Shown piece after piece: positions 40,159-47,749 of a DNA stretch of 55,591 nucleotides. Position 1 is the stretch's first letter, and each line of letters begins with the position of its first letter. This DNA is from Bacteroidetes bacterium UBA4416 (GTDB taxonomy: Bacteria > Bacteroidota > Bacteroidia > B-17B0 > Aurantibacillaceae), in NCBI GenBank assembly GCA_002390745.1, contig DGQK01000056.1, positions 50,860-106,450 on the forward strand, read 5' to 3'. A program made the translations under genes and the position numbers. Below the pieces are notes generated by a model that saw only the letters and a program-made list of their open reading frames with translations, was not told the origin of the DNA and did not search any database.

Positions 40159-41560
40159 CCCGCTCCCCCCTTCTCATCGCTTCATAATCAGGTTTCTTCA
40201 ACAGGCTTTTCAGGTAAGCCCTGTCTTCCGGCGAATAATCGGTTTTGAAGAACGTAAACCAATACGCTTCCCTGGTCATCGAGTCCCAGTGAAAGATCGA
40301 GTTTCTCATCTGCGCCATGTGAAGCAGGTTGAGGGCTATAAAGAACAGGCAGGCGGCAAAAGAGGCTATCACCAGCGGAATCCTGATTTTTAGCTTCTCA
40401 AGAGAAAAAATGCGTGCGATAAAAAAAGCGAGGGGCACTGCCAGGAAAGCATAGGCCTGTACCAGCGCGCGCATGCCGTAAGCACCGCCGAATCCCCAAT
40501 CCCACCAGGAGCTCACGAGGTAAATATTCATCAAAAGATACAGGCTGAGTGGGAGTGCCAGGCTTCTCCACCTGAACCACATCATGACCAGGCCAAGCAT
40601 CATCAGCATTGCAAGCGGCGTGTAGATGAACCAGCCTTTGTGCCAACCGAACAACACGCTACAGATCTTCGGATCTGCAAAAAAGAAGCGCTCGGTGCTT
40701 CCGTACGAAAAAAACAGGTACTGACCGGTAAGTGCTTTCCAGAACAGGAACTGCGGGATGAGCGGCAGTACAAAAAGCGTGGCGAGAATGAACCACTTCC
40801 ACCGTAATGCGAGCAAGTCGCTGAGCCTTTCCGCCAGCGTTGCCTTTGAGCTGATACCATAAAGCAACGGAATGAGGAGGATCAGGATCTCCGTTGGCCT
40901 GATCAGAACGACCAGTCCTGCGATCAGGCTCATGTAACACAGGTACTTAAAATGTTTCGTCGCATGCCATTGGAAGACGTGATGGAAAAACACTGAAAAT
41001 AAAAAGAAGAGGTAACTGTGTGCCATTTCCCCTTCCCGGAAGGTATAGTAAAATAAATTGGTGGCGGCGAGGATCAGCACCATGGTGATGGCGGCTACCC
41101 ACTCGGAAAAGAACATCAGCAGCGTTTTGCGCATGTACCAGAACCCGATAAACACATATACGAGCGTGCCTATATGGATACACCAGGCATAAGGAGCGCT
41201 ATAACCGTTCTGCTCATAGCCCAGCAGATGGGCGAAACCATGCCCCGACAAAAAGAAAGGCAGATACAGCATGGCCATACCCATGGTAACTTTAGGGATT
41301 CCATCACCTGTGGGCGTTTCGGTAAGCCAGTAGCGATGAGGGAGATCGAAAAAAAAACCGTGGTGAACGAACTCTGCCACCAGGTAAGAATAATACTGAT
41401 CTGTATCATTTGCAAAAAAGGGATCACCGATCCACTTCATCTGGAACCTGAGCGAAAACAGGGAAACCGCGGCCATCAACAGCAGGGCCACCACGGTGGG
41501 TGTGGCCAGCGTGTTGCGTAGCGGTTGTTTCATGCGTATCGTGGCCTGGCCTGACTCCAT
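40151..41560 (-). CDS. Multi-pass GT-C-like membrane protein (paralogue 1)
   Basis: About 469 residues with 11-12 membrane helices. The first periplasmic loop contains an acidic motif ANDTDQYYSYLVAEFVHHG, and LVVLIRPTEILILLIPLLYG follows further on. Both resemble GT-C glycosyltransferases that use polyprenyl-phosphate sugars (GT39/PMT and ArnT type). TFREGEMAHSYLFFLFSVFF is shared with the neighbouring paralogue. The acceptor is unknown. The start ATG at 41560 is chosen over the TTG at 41569; ATG 41533 is also possible. It overlaps the DPM1-like gene by 8 bp and follows paralogue 2 by 63 bp. Confidence 0.85.
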   Translation of the reverse strand: MESGQATIRMKQPLRNTLATPTVVALLLMAAVSLFSLRFQMKWIGDPFFANDTDQYYSYLVAEFVHHGFFFDLPHRYWLTETPTGDGIPKVTMGMAMLYLPFFLSGHGFAHLLGYEQNGYSAPYAWCIHIGTLVYVFIGFWYMRKTLLMFFSEWVAAITMVLILAATNLFYYTFREGEMAHSYLFFLFSVFFHHVFQWHATKHFKYLCYMSLIAGLVVLIRPTEILILLIPLLYGISSKATLAERLSDLLALRWKWFILATLFVLPLIPQFLFWKALTGQYLFFSYGSTERFFFADPKICSVLFGWHKGWFIYTPLAMLMMLGLVMMWFRWRSLALPLSLYLLMNIYLVSSWWDWGFGGAYGMRALVQAYAFLAVPLAFFIARIFSLEKLKIRIPLVIASFAACLFFIALNLLHMAQMRNSIFHWDSMTREAYWFTFFKTDYSPEDRAYLKSLLKKPDYEAMRRGERDE

Positions 41561-41623
41561 GTGTGTCAATCAATCGTTTCAATGCGAGGGCAATCCTGCA
41601 AATATGCATTGGATGCTGCCGCG

Positions 41624-43015
41624 CTAATAATCCCTTCTTCCATCTGCTCCTTTCATGGCAGCATCGTAATCAATTTTGGTGAGCGACTTGTAATAGCGCT
41701 CCTGGTCTTCGGGAGTATGAAACTCAAACTTATCAAAGATCTGCCAGTAGGCGTCCTTATTCATTGAATCGTAATGGATCATAGATACCCTGCACTGATA
41801 GGTCTGGATCATATTCAAACAGACAAAGCACATCAGGCAAACCGTGACGCCATACTTTTTGAGGTGATCGAGCCATACGATTCGCGATGATCCGGAAACG
41901 ACAGATTGCAGGAAAGCACCAAAAGGCAGCATCATCAGCGGGTAGCTTTCTACCAGTGCCCTCATGCCAAAGCTCCCGCCATACCACCAGCACCACCAGC
42001 AGGAGATCACATATAAATTCAATACAAAAAACACCACTAGCCCGAAACGGAATTCCGACACATATTTTTTCATAAAAAAAATGCCGATCAGGCTAAAGAC
42101 CATGATGGGCGTATAAACCAGCCATCCTTTCCGGTAGCTGAACAATACTTCCAGGATCCTCGGATCGCCCCAGAAAAAGCCTTCGTTCGAATAGGAGAAA
42201 AAGAAAAAAGATCCCATAAAGACTTTCCAGAAGATGATCTGCGGCAATACCATCAGAAAGCCAAACAGGAAGATCAGTGCCAGCTTCCATTTATGCAGCA
42301 GAAAGAACTGCATCTGCGCTTTGAATGTGGCCTTATCCCTCACCCCATACAACACAAATACGATAAAGAACAAACAGTCGGTAGGCCTGATGAGCGTGAT
42401 GAGGCCTATCAGGAAGCCAACGAGGATGGAGTTTGAAACCTTCGGCTCTTTATGCCATTTGATGGTCATGAGGAGAAAGGCCGACACCAGGCAGAACAGG
42501 TAGCCATGCGAATACTCGCCTTCCCGGAGTGTGTAATACAAGAGGTTGGTGCCGAAGAAAGCGACAAAGAGCAGAACAGCTGTAATACTTTCGGTATAGA
42601 ACCGAAGGAGCACCTTTCGCAAAAAGAACAGCCCCAGCAGCACATAAAAAATACTTCCGAAGTGGATCATCGTCGCGTAAGGCTCCGACCAGCCATCAAG
42701 TGGGCTGTGCTGGTTGATCGCGATCTTATGGCCCATTAAGAAAAACGGAGCGTACATGACGGCCATGCCACAGGTGTATTTGGGATTTTTATTCCCGTTG
42801 GGCATAACCTGCATCGGCACCTTCGACTGGCTGAAAGACAGGTCGTGCTGCAACAGGGCTGCCGGCAGGTAGGAATAGTACATTTCGACGTCCCACACAA
42901 AAGGAGAGCCCTGGCCCCGCTTCCAGGTTTGCCAGTACTCGTAGGTTGATAAGGAAAAAATAATGGCAAACAGCAACACTAAAACAGATGGTTTTATGCC
43001 TGATCTTTCTGCCAT
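41624..43015 (-). CDS. Multi-pass GT-C-like membrane protein (paralogue 2)
   Basis: A 463-residue multi-pass protein clearly homologous to the next gene. Shared features: the acidic loop WDVEMYYSYLPAALLQHDLS, LRKVLLRFYTESITAVLLFV, TLREGEYSHGYLFCLVSAFL, LITLIRPTDCLFFIVFVLYG and the C-terminal EDQERYYKSLTKIDYDAAMK. The topology and acidic motif suggest a periplasm-facing glycosyltransferase using a lipid-linked sugar; the pair probably arose by tandem duplication. The gene is first of the run paralogue 2 - paralogue 1 - DPM1-like - DUF2304. Confidence 0.85.
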   Translation of the reverse strand: MAERSGIKPSVLVLLFAIIFSLSTYEYWQTWKRGQGSPFVWDVEMYYSYLPAALLQHDLSFSQSKVPMQVMPNGNKNPKYTCGMAVMYAPFFLMGHKIAINQHSPLDGWSEPYATMIHFGSIFYVLLGLFFLRKVLLRFYTESITAVLLFVAFFGTNLLYYTLREGEYSHGYLFCLVSAFLLMTIKWHKEPKVSNSILVGFLIGLITLIRPTDCLFFIVFVLYGVRDKATFKAQMQFFLLHKWKLALIFLFGFLMVLPQIIFWKVFMGSFFFFSYSNEGFFWGDPRILEVLFSYRKGWLVYTPIMVFSLIGIFFMKKYVSEFRFGLVVFFVLNLYVISCWWCWWYGGSFGMRALVESYPLMMLPFGAFLQSVVSGSSRIVWLDHLKKYGVTVCLMCFVCLNMIQTYQCRVSMIHYDSMNKDAYWQIFDKFEFHTPEDQERYYKSLTKIDYDAAMKGADGRRDY

Positions 43016-43105
43016 GTTTCTACAATTTAATTTTTATTAACGTTCGCGCCTTGTGTTATATTGTCTTTCCTGTAAAGCCGGAGCCGCGCGGCAACGCTTT
43101 CCGGC

Positions 43106-43152
43106 AAAAAAGAAAAGGCTGCTTATTGGCGGTTACCAGGCGCAGCCTTTTC
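43106..43152 (-). terminator. Terminator of the CoA-transferase operon
   Basis: A perfect 11-bp stem GAAAAGGCTGC / GCAGCCTTTTC (19-base loop). On the minus strand it is followed by TTTTCTTTTTT. It lies about 40 bp after the scoB stop. Confidence 0.85.
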
Positions 43153-43191
43153 GGGATGTATTGAGTTCCGGCGCTCAGCGGCAGCCTGGAA

Positions 43192-43848
43192 TTAAAGCAC
43201 CATTTCGGGAACCTCGCCTTCCACGATCAGCTTGCCTTCTGTGGCATTTTTGATCTGCTCCACGCTAACCCCCGGAGCACGCTCCAGTAATTTAAATCCG
43301 CCTTCCGGCATCACCTCCAGCGCGGCAAGCTCCGTTACAATACGCTTCACACAGCGAACACCCGTTAAAGGCAAGGAGCATTGCCTGAGCAATTTCGATT
43401 CGCCGGCCTTGTTGACGTGCTGCATGGCCACAATGATGTTTTTGGCGCTGGCTACGAGGTCCATCGCTCCACCCATGCCCTTCACCATTTTTCCGGGAAT
43501 TTTCCAGTTGGCAATATCGCCGTTCTCACTCACTTCCATCGCTCCCAGGATGGTAAGATTGACTTTCTGTGCACGGATCATACCGAAGCTCATGGCACTG
43601 TCGAAAATAGAAGAACCTTTCAATAAGGTTACCGTTTGTTTTCCGGCATTGATGAGGTCAGCGTCCTCTTCCCCCTCGTAAGGGAAAGGGCCCATACCCA
43701 GGATACCGTTCTCCGATTGCAGAACCACGTTTACACCATCGGGAATGTAATTGGCAACCAGCGTCGGGATACCGATCCCGAGGTTTACGTACATCCCGTC
43801 TTTTACTTCGCGGGCAATCCGTTTTGCAATTCCGTTCTTATCTAACAT
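43192..43848 (-). CDS. scoB: 3-oxoacid CoA-transferase subunit B
   Basis: A 218-residue beta subunit of succinyl-CoA:3-oxoacid (or acetate/acetoacetate) CoA-transferase. The N-terminus is RIAREVKDGMYVNLGIGIPT. The catalytic Glu that forms the CoA thioester is in VVLQSENGILGMGPFPYEGE. SFGMIRAQKVNLTILGAMEV and KMVKGMGGAMDLVASAKNII are typical. It is encoded 41 bp behind subunit A. The pair serves acetoacetate or branched-acid CoA metabolism. A terminator follows. Confidence 0.95.
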   Translation of the reverse strand: MLDKNGIAKRIAREVKDGMYVNLGIGIPTLVANYIPDGVNVVLQSENGILGMGPFPYEGEEDADLINAGKQTVTLLKGSSIFDSAMSFGMIRAQKVNLTILGAMEVSENGDIANWKIPGKMVKGMGGAMDLVASAKNIIVAMQHVNKAGESKLLRQCSLPLTGVRCVKRIVTELAALEVMPEGGFKLLERAPGVSVEQIKNATEGKLIVEGEVPEMVL

Positions 43849-43889
43849 AAAATTATAGAGTTGATCCCGAAAGCATTCGGGATGGATTA

Positions 43890-44603
43890 TTAATTTCTTT
43901 TTCTGACAGTACGCTGCTCGATGCGTTTTTCATATTTTTCACCCTGGAAGATGCGGTGCACGTAGATTCCGGGCGTATGGATGTTGTCAGGATCTAGCCC
44001 TCCGACTTCTACCAGCTCCTCTACTTCGGCAATGGTAATTTTGCCGGCCATTGCCATCATCGGGTTGAAGTTGCGCGCCGTAGAGCGGAAGATGAGATTT
44101 CCGGCCGTATCGCCTTTCCAGGCCTTTACAATGGCAAAATCCGCTTCAAAGGCATGCTCCATCAGGTATTCTTTTTCTTCACCGTTGTAATTGAATTTGC
44201 GGGTTTCTTTACCGATTGCCACTTCGGTACCAACACCGGCAGGCGTATAGATCACGGGCATGCCATATCCTGCTGCCAGGCAGCGTGTGGCCAGGGTGCC
44301 CTGTGGGATCAGCTCCACTTCCAGTTCGCCGCTCAGCATCTGCCTTTCAAATTCGGCGTTCTCCCCCACATAGGACGAAATCATTTTTTTGATCTGCTTG
44401 GTTTGCAGTAACAGGCCAAGGCCGAAATCATCGACACCGGCATTGTTACTGATGCAGGTGAGGCCTTTCACACCTTTTTTAACGAGGGCGTTGATGCTGT
44501 TCTCCGGGATCCCGCATAAGCCAAAGCCCCCTACCATAAGGGTCATGTTATCTGTAATGTCCTTTACAGCCTCTTCGGCATTTTTTACAACTCTGTTTAT
44601 CAT
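43890..44603 (-). CDS. scoA: 3-oxoacid CoA-transferase subunit A
   Basis: A 237-residue alpha subunit with MLVGGFGLCGIPE-type start (TLMVGGFGLCGIPENSINAL), then LTCISNNAGVDDFGLGLLL, ELEVELIPQGTLATRCLAAG, GMPVIYTPAGVGTEVAIGKE and RNFNPMMAMAGKITIAEVEE. Together with subunit B it moves CoA between succinyl-CoA (or acyl-CoA) and acetoacetate. The C-terminal tail KYEKRIEQRTVRKRN is basic. A -7 element lies at 44651-44658. Confidence 0.95.
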   Translation of the reverse strand: MINRVVKNAEEAVKDITDNMTLMVGGFGLCGIPENSINALVKKGVKGLTCISNNAGVDDFGLGLLLQTKQIKKMISSYVGENAEFERQMLSGELEVELIPQGTLATRCLAAGYGMPVIYTPAGVGTEVAIGKETRKFNYNGEEKEYLMEHAFEADFAIVKAWKGDTAGNLIFRSTARNFNPMMAMAGKITIAEVEELVEVGGLDPDNIHTPGIYVHRIFQGEKYEKRIEQRTVRKRN

Positions 44604-44650
44604 AACCTAATTACGTTTAACTCAGATTTAATTTTGCCCGCTAATTTAGC

Positions 44651-44658
44651 CAAAAATA
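44651..44658 (-). promoter_or_regulatory. -7 promoter element of scoA-scoB
   Basis: TATTTTTG on the minus strand matches TAnnTTTG, about 48 bases before the scoA ATG. The -33 position is only weakly matched. Confidence 0.55.
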
Positions 44659-44731
44659 ATTTATATCGCTGTTTTTAACCGATAAAGCCCGCGCCTGTGT
44701 TTCAGGTAGGCCCTGTCCACGACCAGGCGGT

Positions 44732-46045
44732 TCATTCCCGGAAACCGACAGGCCTCACCCCGAATTTCACGAGGTTCTCTGTCATGGTATGGGGTGGCGA
44801 ATGCTGGTAGAACCGGGCCCAGGCCCTTTCGGTCAGCGTACTTTTAAAAACACCTCCTGTGTTGATGGCTAAATTGAAGCCCGCGCACAGCACAAGGATA
44901 CCTGCAAAAAGCTTTGCCTGCAACATCTTCGGGTCTGCCAGCCGGGCCGAAAGCCGCACCATATACATGACCATGGCAATAAACACAGGCTGATAAATTC
45001 TGGCGATCCACTCACCGCGCATGGGAAACCCACCGCCGTAGGCAGGAGCCAGGTTATTGAATAAAAAAATGGCCAGGGCAAAAAGCAGGATGCTACCTTC
45101 GATCCGGTTGAGCCTGAAGCCTGTTGCATAACCATAGCTAACCGCTATCAGGAAACACAGTGGCAAGAACAGAAAATTAGAATCGAAGTAATTATAAAAG
45201 AGCGTCTTTGGCGCTTCAGCCATCAGGCTCAGCCAGTCGGAAACATTGGTGATGTGCAGGTAGGATTGCAGAATAGACAGGTAGAGGCCGCTGTTCTCGG
45301 ATTTAAGCTCTGTAGCTCCGGAGCTTTTAAGCCAGTAGACGATCAGCATCTGGGGAATGACCATGATGGGCACCGACAGGATGATCTTTTTCCACTCCCG
45401 CTGCCTGAAGTAGATCAGCAAAATGGCAGGGTAAAAAAATGCAAAGAGGTCGTAGGCTGTAAACAGGATGGAAATAAGCGAAAGGTAGAGAAGGTGTTTT
45501 TTCAGACTCTCTGTTTCCTGCATTTTCCACATGATCATATAGATCCAGCAACAGCAGGGCACGATCATAACCTGCGCAAACGGAGACCCGATCCAGTACA
45601 TGATGCCGGGATAAGTTGCCAGCAGGATCATCGCCACGTAGGCAGGCCATACGCCGATGTTGCGGTAAACAAACCTGATGAAACTATAAAACGACAGCAG
45701 CGTGATGAGAAAGGCCGCGATGAGCCCTCCCAGGTAAAAGCCCGCCATTTTGAAAAAAGGAAAGGCCAGGATATAAAACAGCTCGCGGCGCAACACCCAG
45801 CCCCAGCCCCATGCATCAACGCCTTCGCCCATGATAAAATGGTAATTGCATTCGTAATGAACATAATCGAAGTTAACGATGTAGCCTTCCCGCACAAAAG
45901 GATTCTCGAGGGTAACCGCATATGCCGACAAAGTGCCTGTGTTCAGATACATCTCGGCCAGCAGAAGCACCAGCGCGCATAGCATGGATATAGCGAATGT
46001 TCTGTTGCCTGAGAAAAAAAATCGGGAAGGCGCACTATTAATCAT
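44732..46045 (-). CDS. Hypothetical multi-pass membrane protein
   Basis: A 437-residue protein with about ten membrane helices (TFAISMLCALVLLLAEMYL, FYLGGLIAAFLITLLSFYSFI, VWPAYVAMILLATYPGIMYWI). The first outside loop has Asp/His-rich FDYVHYECNYHFIMGEG. The topology recalls GT-C or O-antigen-polymerase-like proteins, but no signature allows a firm family call. It has its own -7 element (TATATTTG at 46103-46110) and is separated by 109 bp from the similar-sized membrane protein upstream. Role unknown; a glycan function is inferred from context only. Confidence 0.72.
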   Translation of the reverse strand: MINSAPSRFFFSGNRTFAISMLCALVLLLAEMYLNTGTLSAYAVTLENPFVREGYIVNFDYVHYECNYHFIMGEGVDAWGWGWVLRRELFYILAFPFFKMAGFYLGGLIAAFLITLLSFYSFIRFVYRNIGVWPAYVAMILLATYPGIMYWIGSPFAQVMIVPCCCWIYMIMWKMQETESLKKHLLYLSLISILFTAYDLFAFFYPAILLIYFRQREWKKIILSVPIMVIPQMLIVYWLKSSGATELKSENSGLYLSILQSYLHITNVSDWLSLMAEAPKTLFYNYFDSNFLFLPLCFLIAVSYGYATGFRLNRIEGSILLFALAIFLFNNLAPAYGGGFPMRGEWIARIYQPVFIAMVMYMVRLSARLADPKMLQAKLFAGILVLCAGFNLAINTGGVFKSTLTERAWARFYQHSPPHTMTENLVKFGVRPVGFRE

Positions 46046-46102
46046 TCATGTAATCTATTTTAGAGGCAATGGATGAAGACCCATACCAACAGTTCCTATG
46101 AT

Positions 46103-46110
46103 CAAATATA
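46103..46110 (-). promoter_or_regulatory. -7 promoter element before the 437-residue membrane protein
   Basis: TATATTTG on the minus strand, an exact TAnnTTTG match, about 58 bases before the ATG at 46045. Confidence 0.5.
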
Positions 46111-46154
46111 TCCTTATTTTTAATACCATCGTGCTGCTGAACACCATCGCCCCC

Positions 46155-47747
46155 TTACCGTGCGTTCAGGCTGTCGAGCAGCACCGGCGAAATACCATGC
46201 GCAGGAAATGTAAAATCGGGGGTCTTCACGATGAAAAAGCCACATCCTGTTCTCAAGATGCGTATAGAGCGGAACTTTTGCTGATACAAGGCTGTATCCA
46301 CCGGATCCGGTAAGAGCAGGTAGTTGAAAGTGTTTGAATGAAACCATTCTGTGTTGGCTACATGCGAATTGTAATTCAGATCAGGGAACACGGCATAAAG
46401 CCTGAGGCCCTTTCGGGAAAACATAGTGACAGGCTTTGCATCCCAGTAACCGGCAAGCCCGCATTTAAGTCCGGCGCCCGACGCAAATGCATCAAGGACT
46501 CTGACCTTATCGGGATAATAGCTGAAGTAGCGGTATAAAAAAGTGGTATTGATGAATCGGCAAGCTACTATAAAAAACAACACATGCACCACCAGGGCAA
46601 TCCCTTTTCCATATCGCAGCCGGCTTTTGCTTCTGACCATGTATGCCAGGAAAACCATAAGGTTAAGCGGCATGAGGTAAAAAGGGTAAATGTTGTAGCG
46701 CAAGGTATCATATCCTGTATAATTGCCATTGATGATAGGTGCGCTGATTACCAGGACGCTAAAGACGATGTTGAATAGGATATAATAACTCAGCAAGCGG
46801 TCGCGGTTTTTTCGTGTCTTGAAATACAGCACAATGATAGCTATAAAAGCCACCATGCTCAGGCAGATGGTCATGGATTTAAAACTGAACTCCGAAAGGT
46901 AGTCAGCCATTTGCCGGCTGAAAATCCGGAGAGATTCTGCCATATCGGAAAATGCCATCAACTTATGGGGCTGATCAACATGAACGTAGTTTCCTTGTGC
47001 CAGAACATAGAAACACACTAAGCCCAAAGCAGCGGAGAGCAAGAGTGTTCCCATGAACAAAAATACTACCTTAGATTTAAAAGGTTTAATAAAGAACAGG
47101 GCTGTACTAAAAGCGGGGATGGTATAGAAGATCAGGAAGAGCCTGTCGGAAACAATACACAGAACGCTGATACCCAACAGGGATAACAAAAGCCAGGTGG
47201 ACGGCTTTGTAAAATACTTCAGGCTTATCCATAAACAAAACATGGCCATGACAAAGCTTCCGGTATGGAAAGCGTTGCTCAGCATGTAAAAAGAGTAGTA
47301 ATATTCCCTGGAGAAAAATAAATACTCCATAATAAAAAACGTCAGTAGCAGGAAAATCAGGCTATACCAGTGTGTCGACTGCCGGGGCATCAGGCTTTTG
47401 AAAATACGCGACATGATATACATCAGAGCCGCCACCTGGATAACAGAAAAAATAAAAGAGGCGATCCATAACGAATTACCGGATACAAGCATCAGCCCGA
47501 AATACACTACCATATCCGGAAAAAAATTCGGGGCGGGATTAAGAACCCATCCCTTCAACTCATTGCCGTCTATAAAAAGGTCCTTGTAAACCGAAGGAAG
47601 ATAAAGGCAATCCGCACTGAAGAATTTATCGATATCGTAATCGGCAAGTCTCGAAAACCAGGCTAAAATAAAGCACAGTACTACCGAAACAGAAATAAGA
47701 TTAAGGATGGAATAATGGAAACGTCCGGCATGAACAAACCATTTCAT
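46155..47747 (-). CDS. Hypothetical multi-pass membrane protein coupled to PBP1a
   Basis: A 530-residue protein with about eleven helices (FHYSILNLISVSVVLCFILAWF, SLWIASFIFSVIQVAALMYI, STWLLLSLLGISVLCIVSD). An early Asp-containing loop (LADYDIDKFFSADCLYLPSV) precedes helix 2. A soluble C-terminal part begins at about residue 430 (GLKCGLAGYWDAKPVTMFSR). I do not recognise the family; membrane glycosyltransferase is one possibility. It starts 2 bp after the PBP1a stop, so translation is very likely coupled, hinting at a task in cell-wall or surface assembly. Confidence 0.75.
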   Translation of the reverse strand: MKWFVHAGRFHYSILNLISVSVVLCFILAWFSRLADYDIDKFFSADCLYLPSVYKDLFIDGNELKGWVLNPAPNFFPDMVVYFGLMLVSGNSLWIASFIFSVIQVAALMYIMSRIFKSLMPRQSTHWYSLIFLLLTFFIMEYLFFSREYYYSFYMLSNAFHTGSFVMAMFCLWISLKYFTKPSTWLLLSLLGISVLCIVSDRLFLIFYTIPAFSTALFFIKPFKSKVVFLFMGTLLLSAALGLVCFYVLAQGNYVHVDQPHKLMAFSDMAESLRIFSRQMADYLSEFSFKSMTICLSMVAFIAIIVLYFKTRKNRDRLLSYYILFNIVFSVLVISAPIINGNYTGYDTLRYNIYPFYLMPLNLMVFLAYMVRSKSRLRYGKGIALVVHVLFFIVACRFINTTFLYRYFSYYPDKVRVLDAFASGAGLKCGLAGYWDAKPVTMFSRKGLRLYAVFPDLNYNSHVANTEWFHSNTFNYLLLPDPVDTALYQQKFRSIRILRTGCGFFIVKTPDFTFPAHGISPVLLDSLNAR

Positions 47748-47749
47748 TA

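Noticed and set aside
43192..44603. CoA-transferase genes as part of the surrounding glycan locus
   Set aside because: They have their own promoter and terminator and a metabolic role; proximity alone is not evidence.
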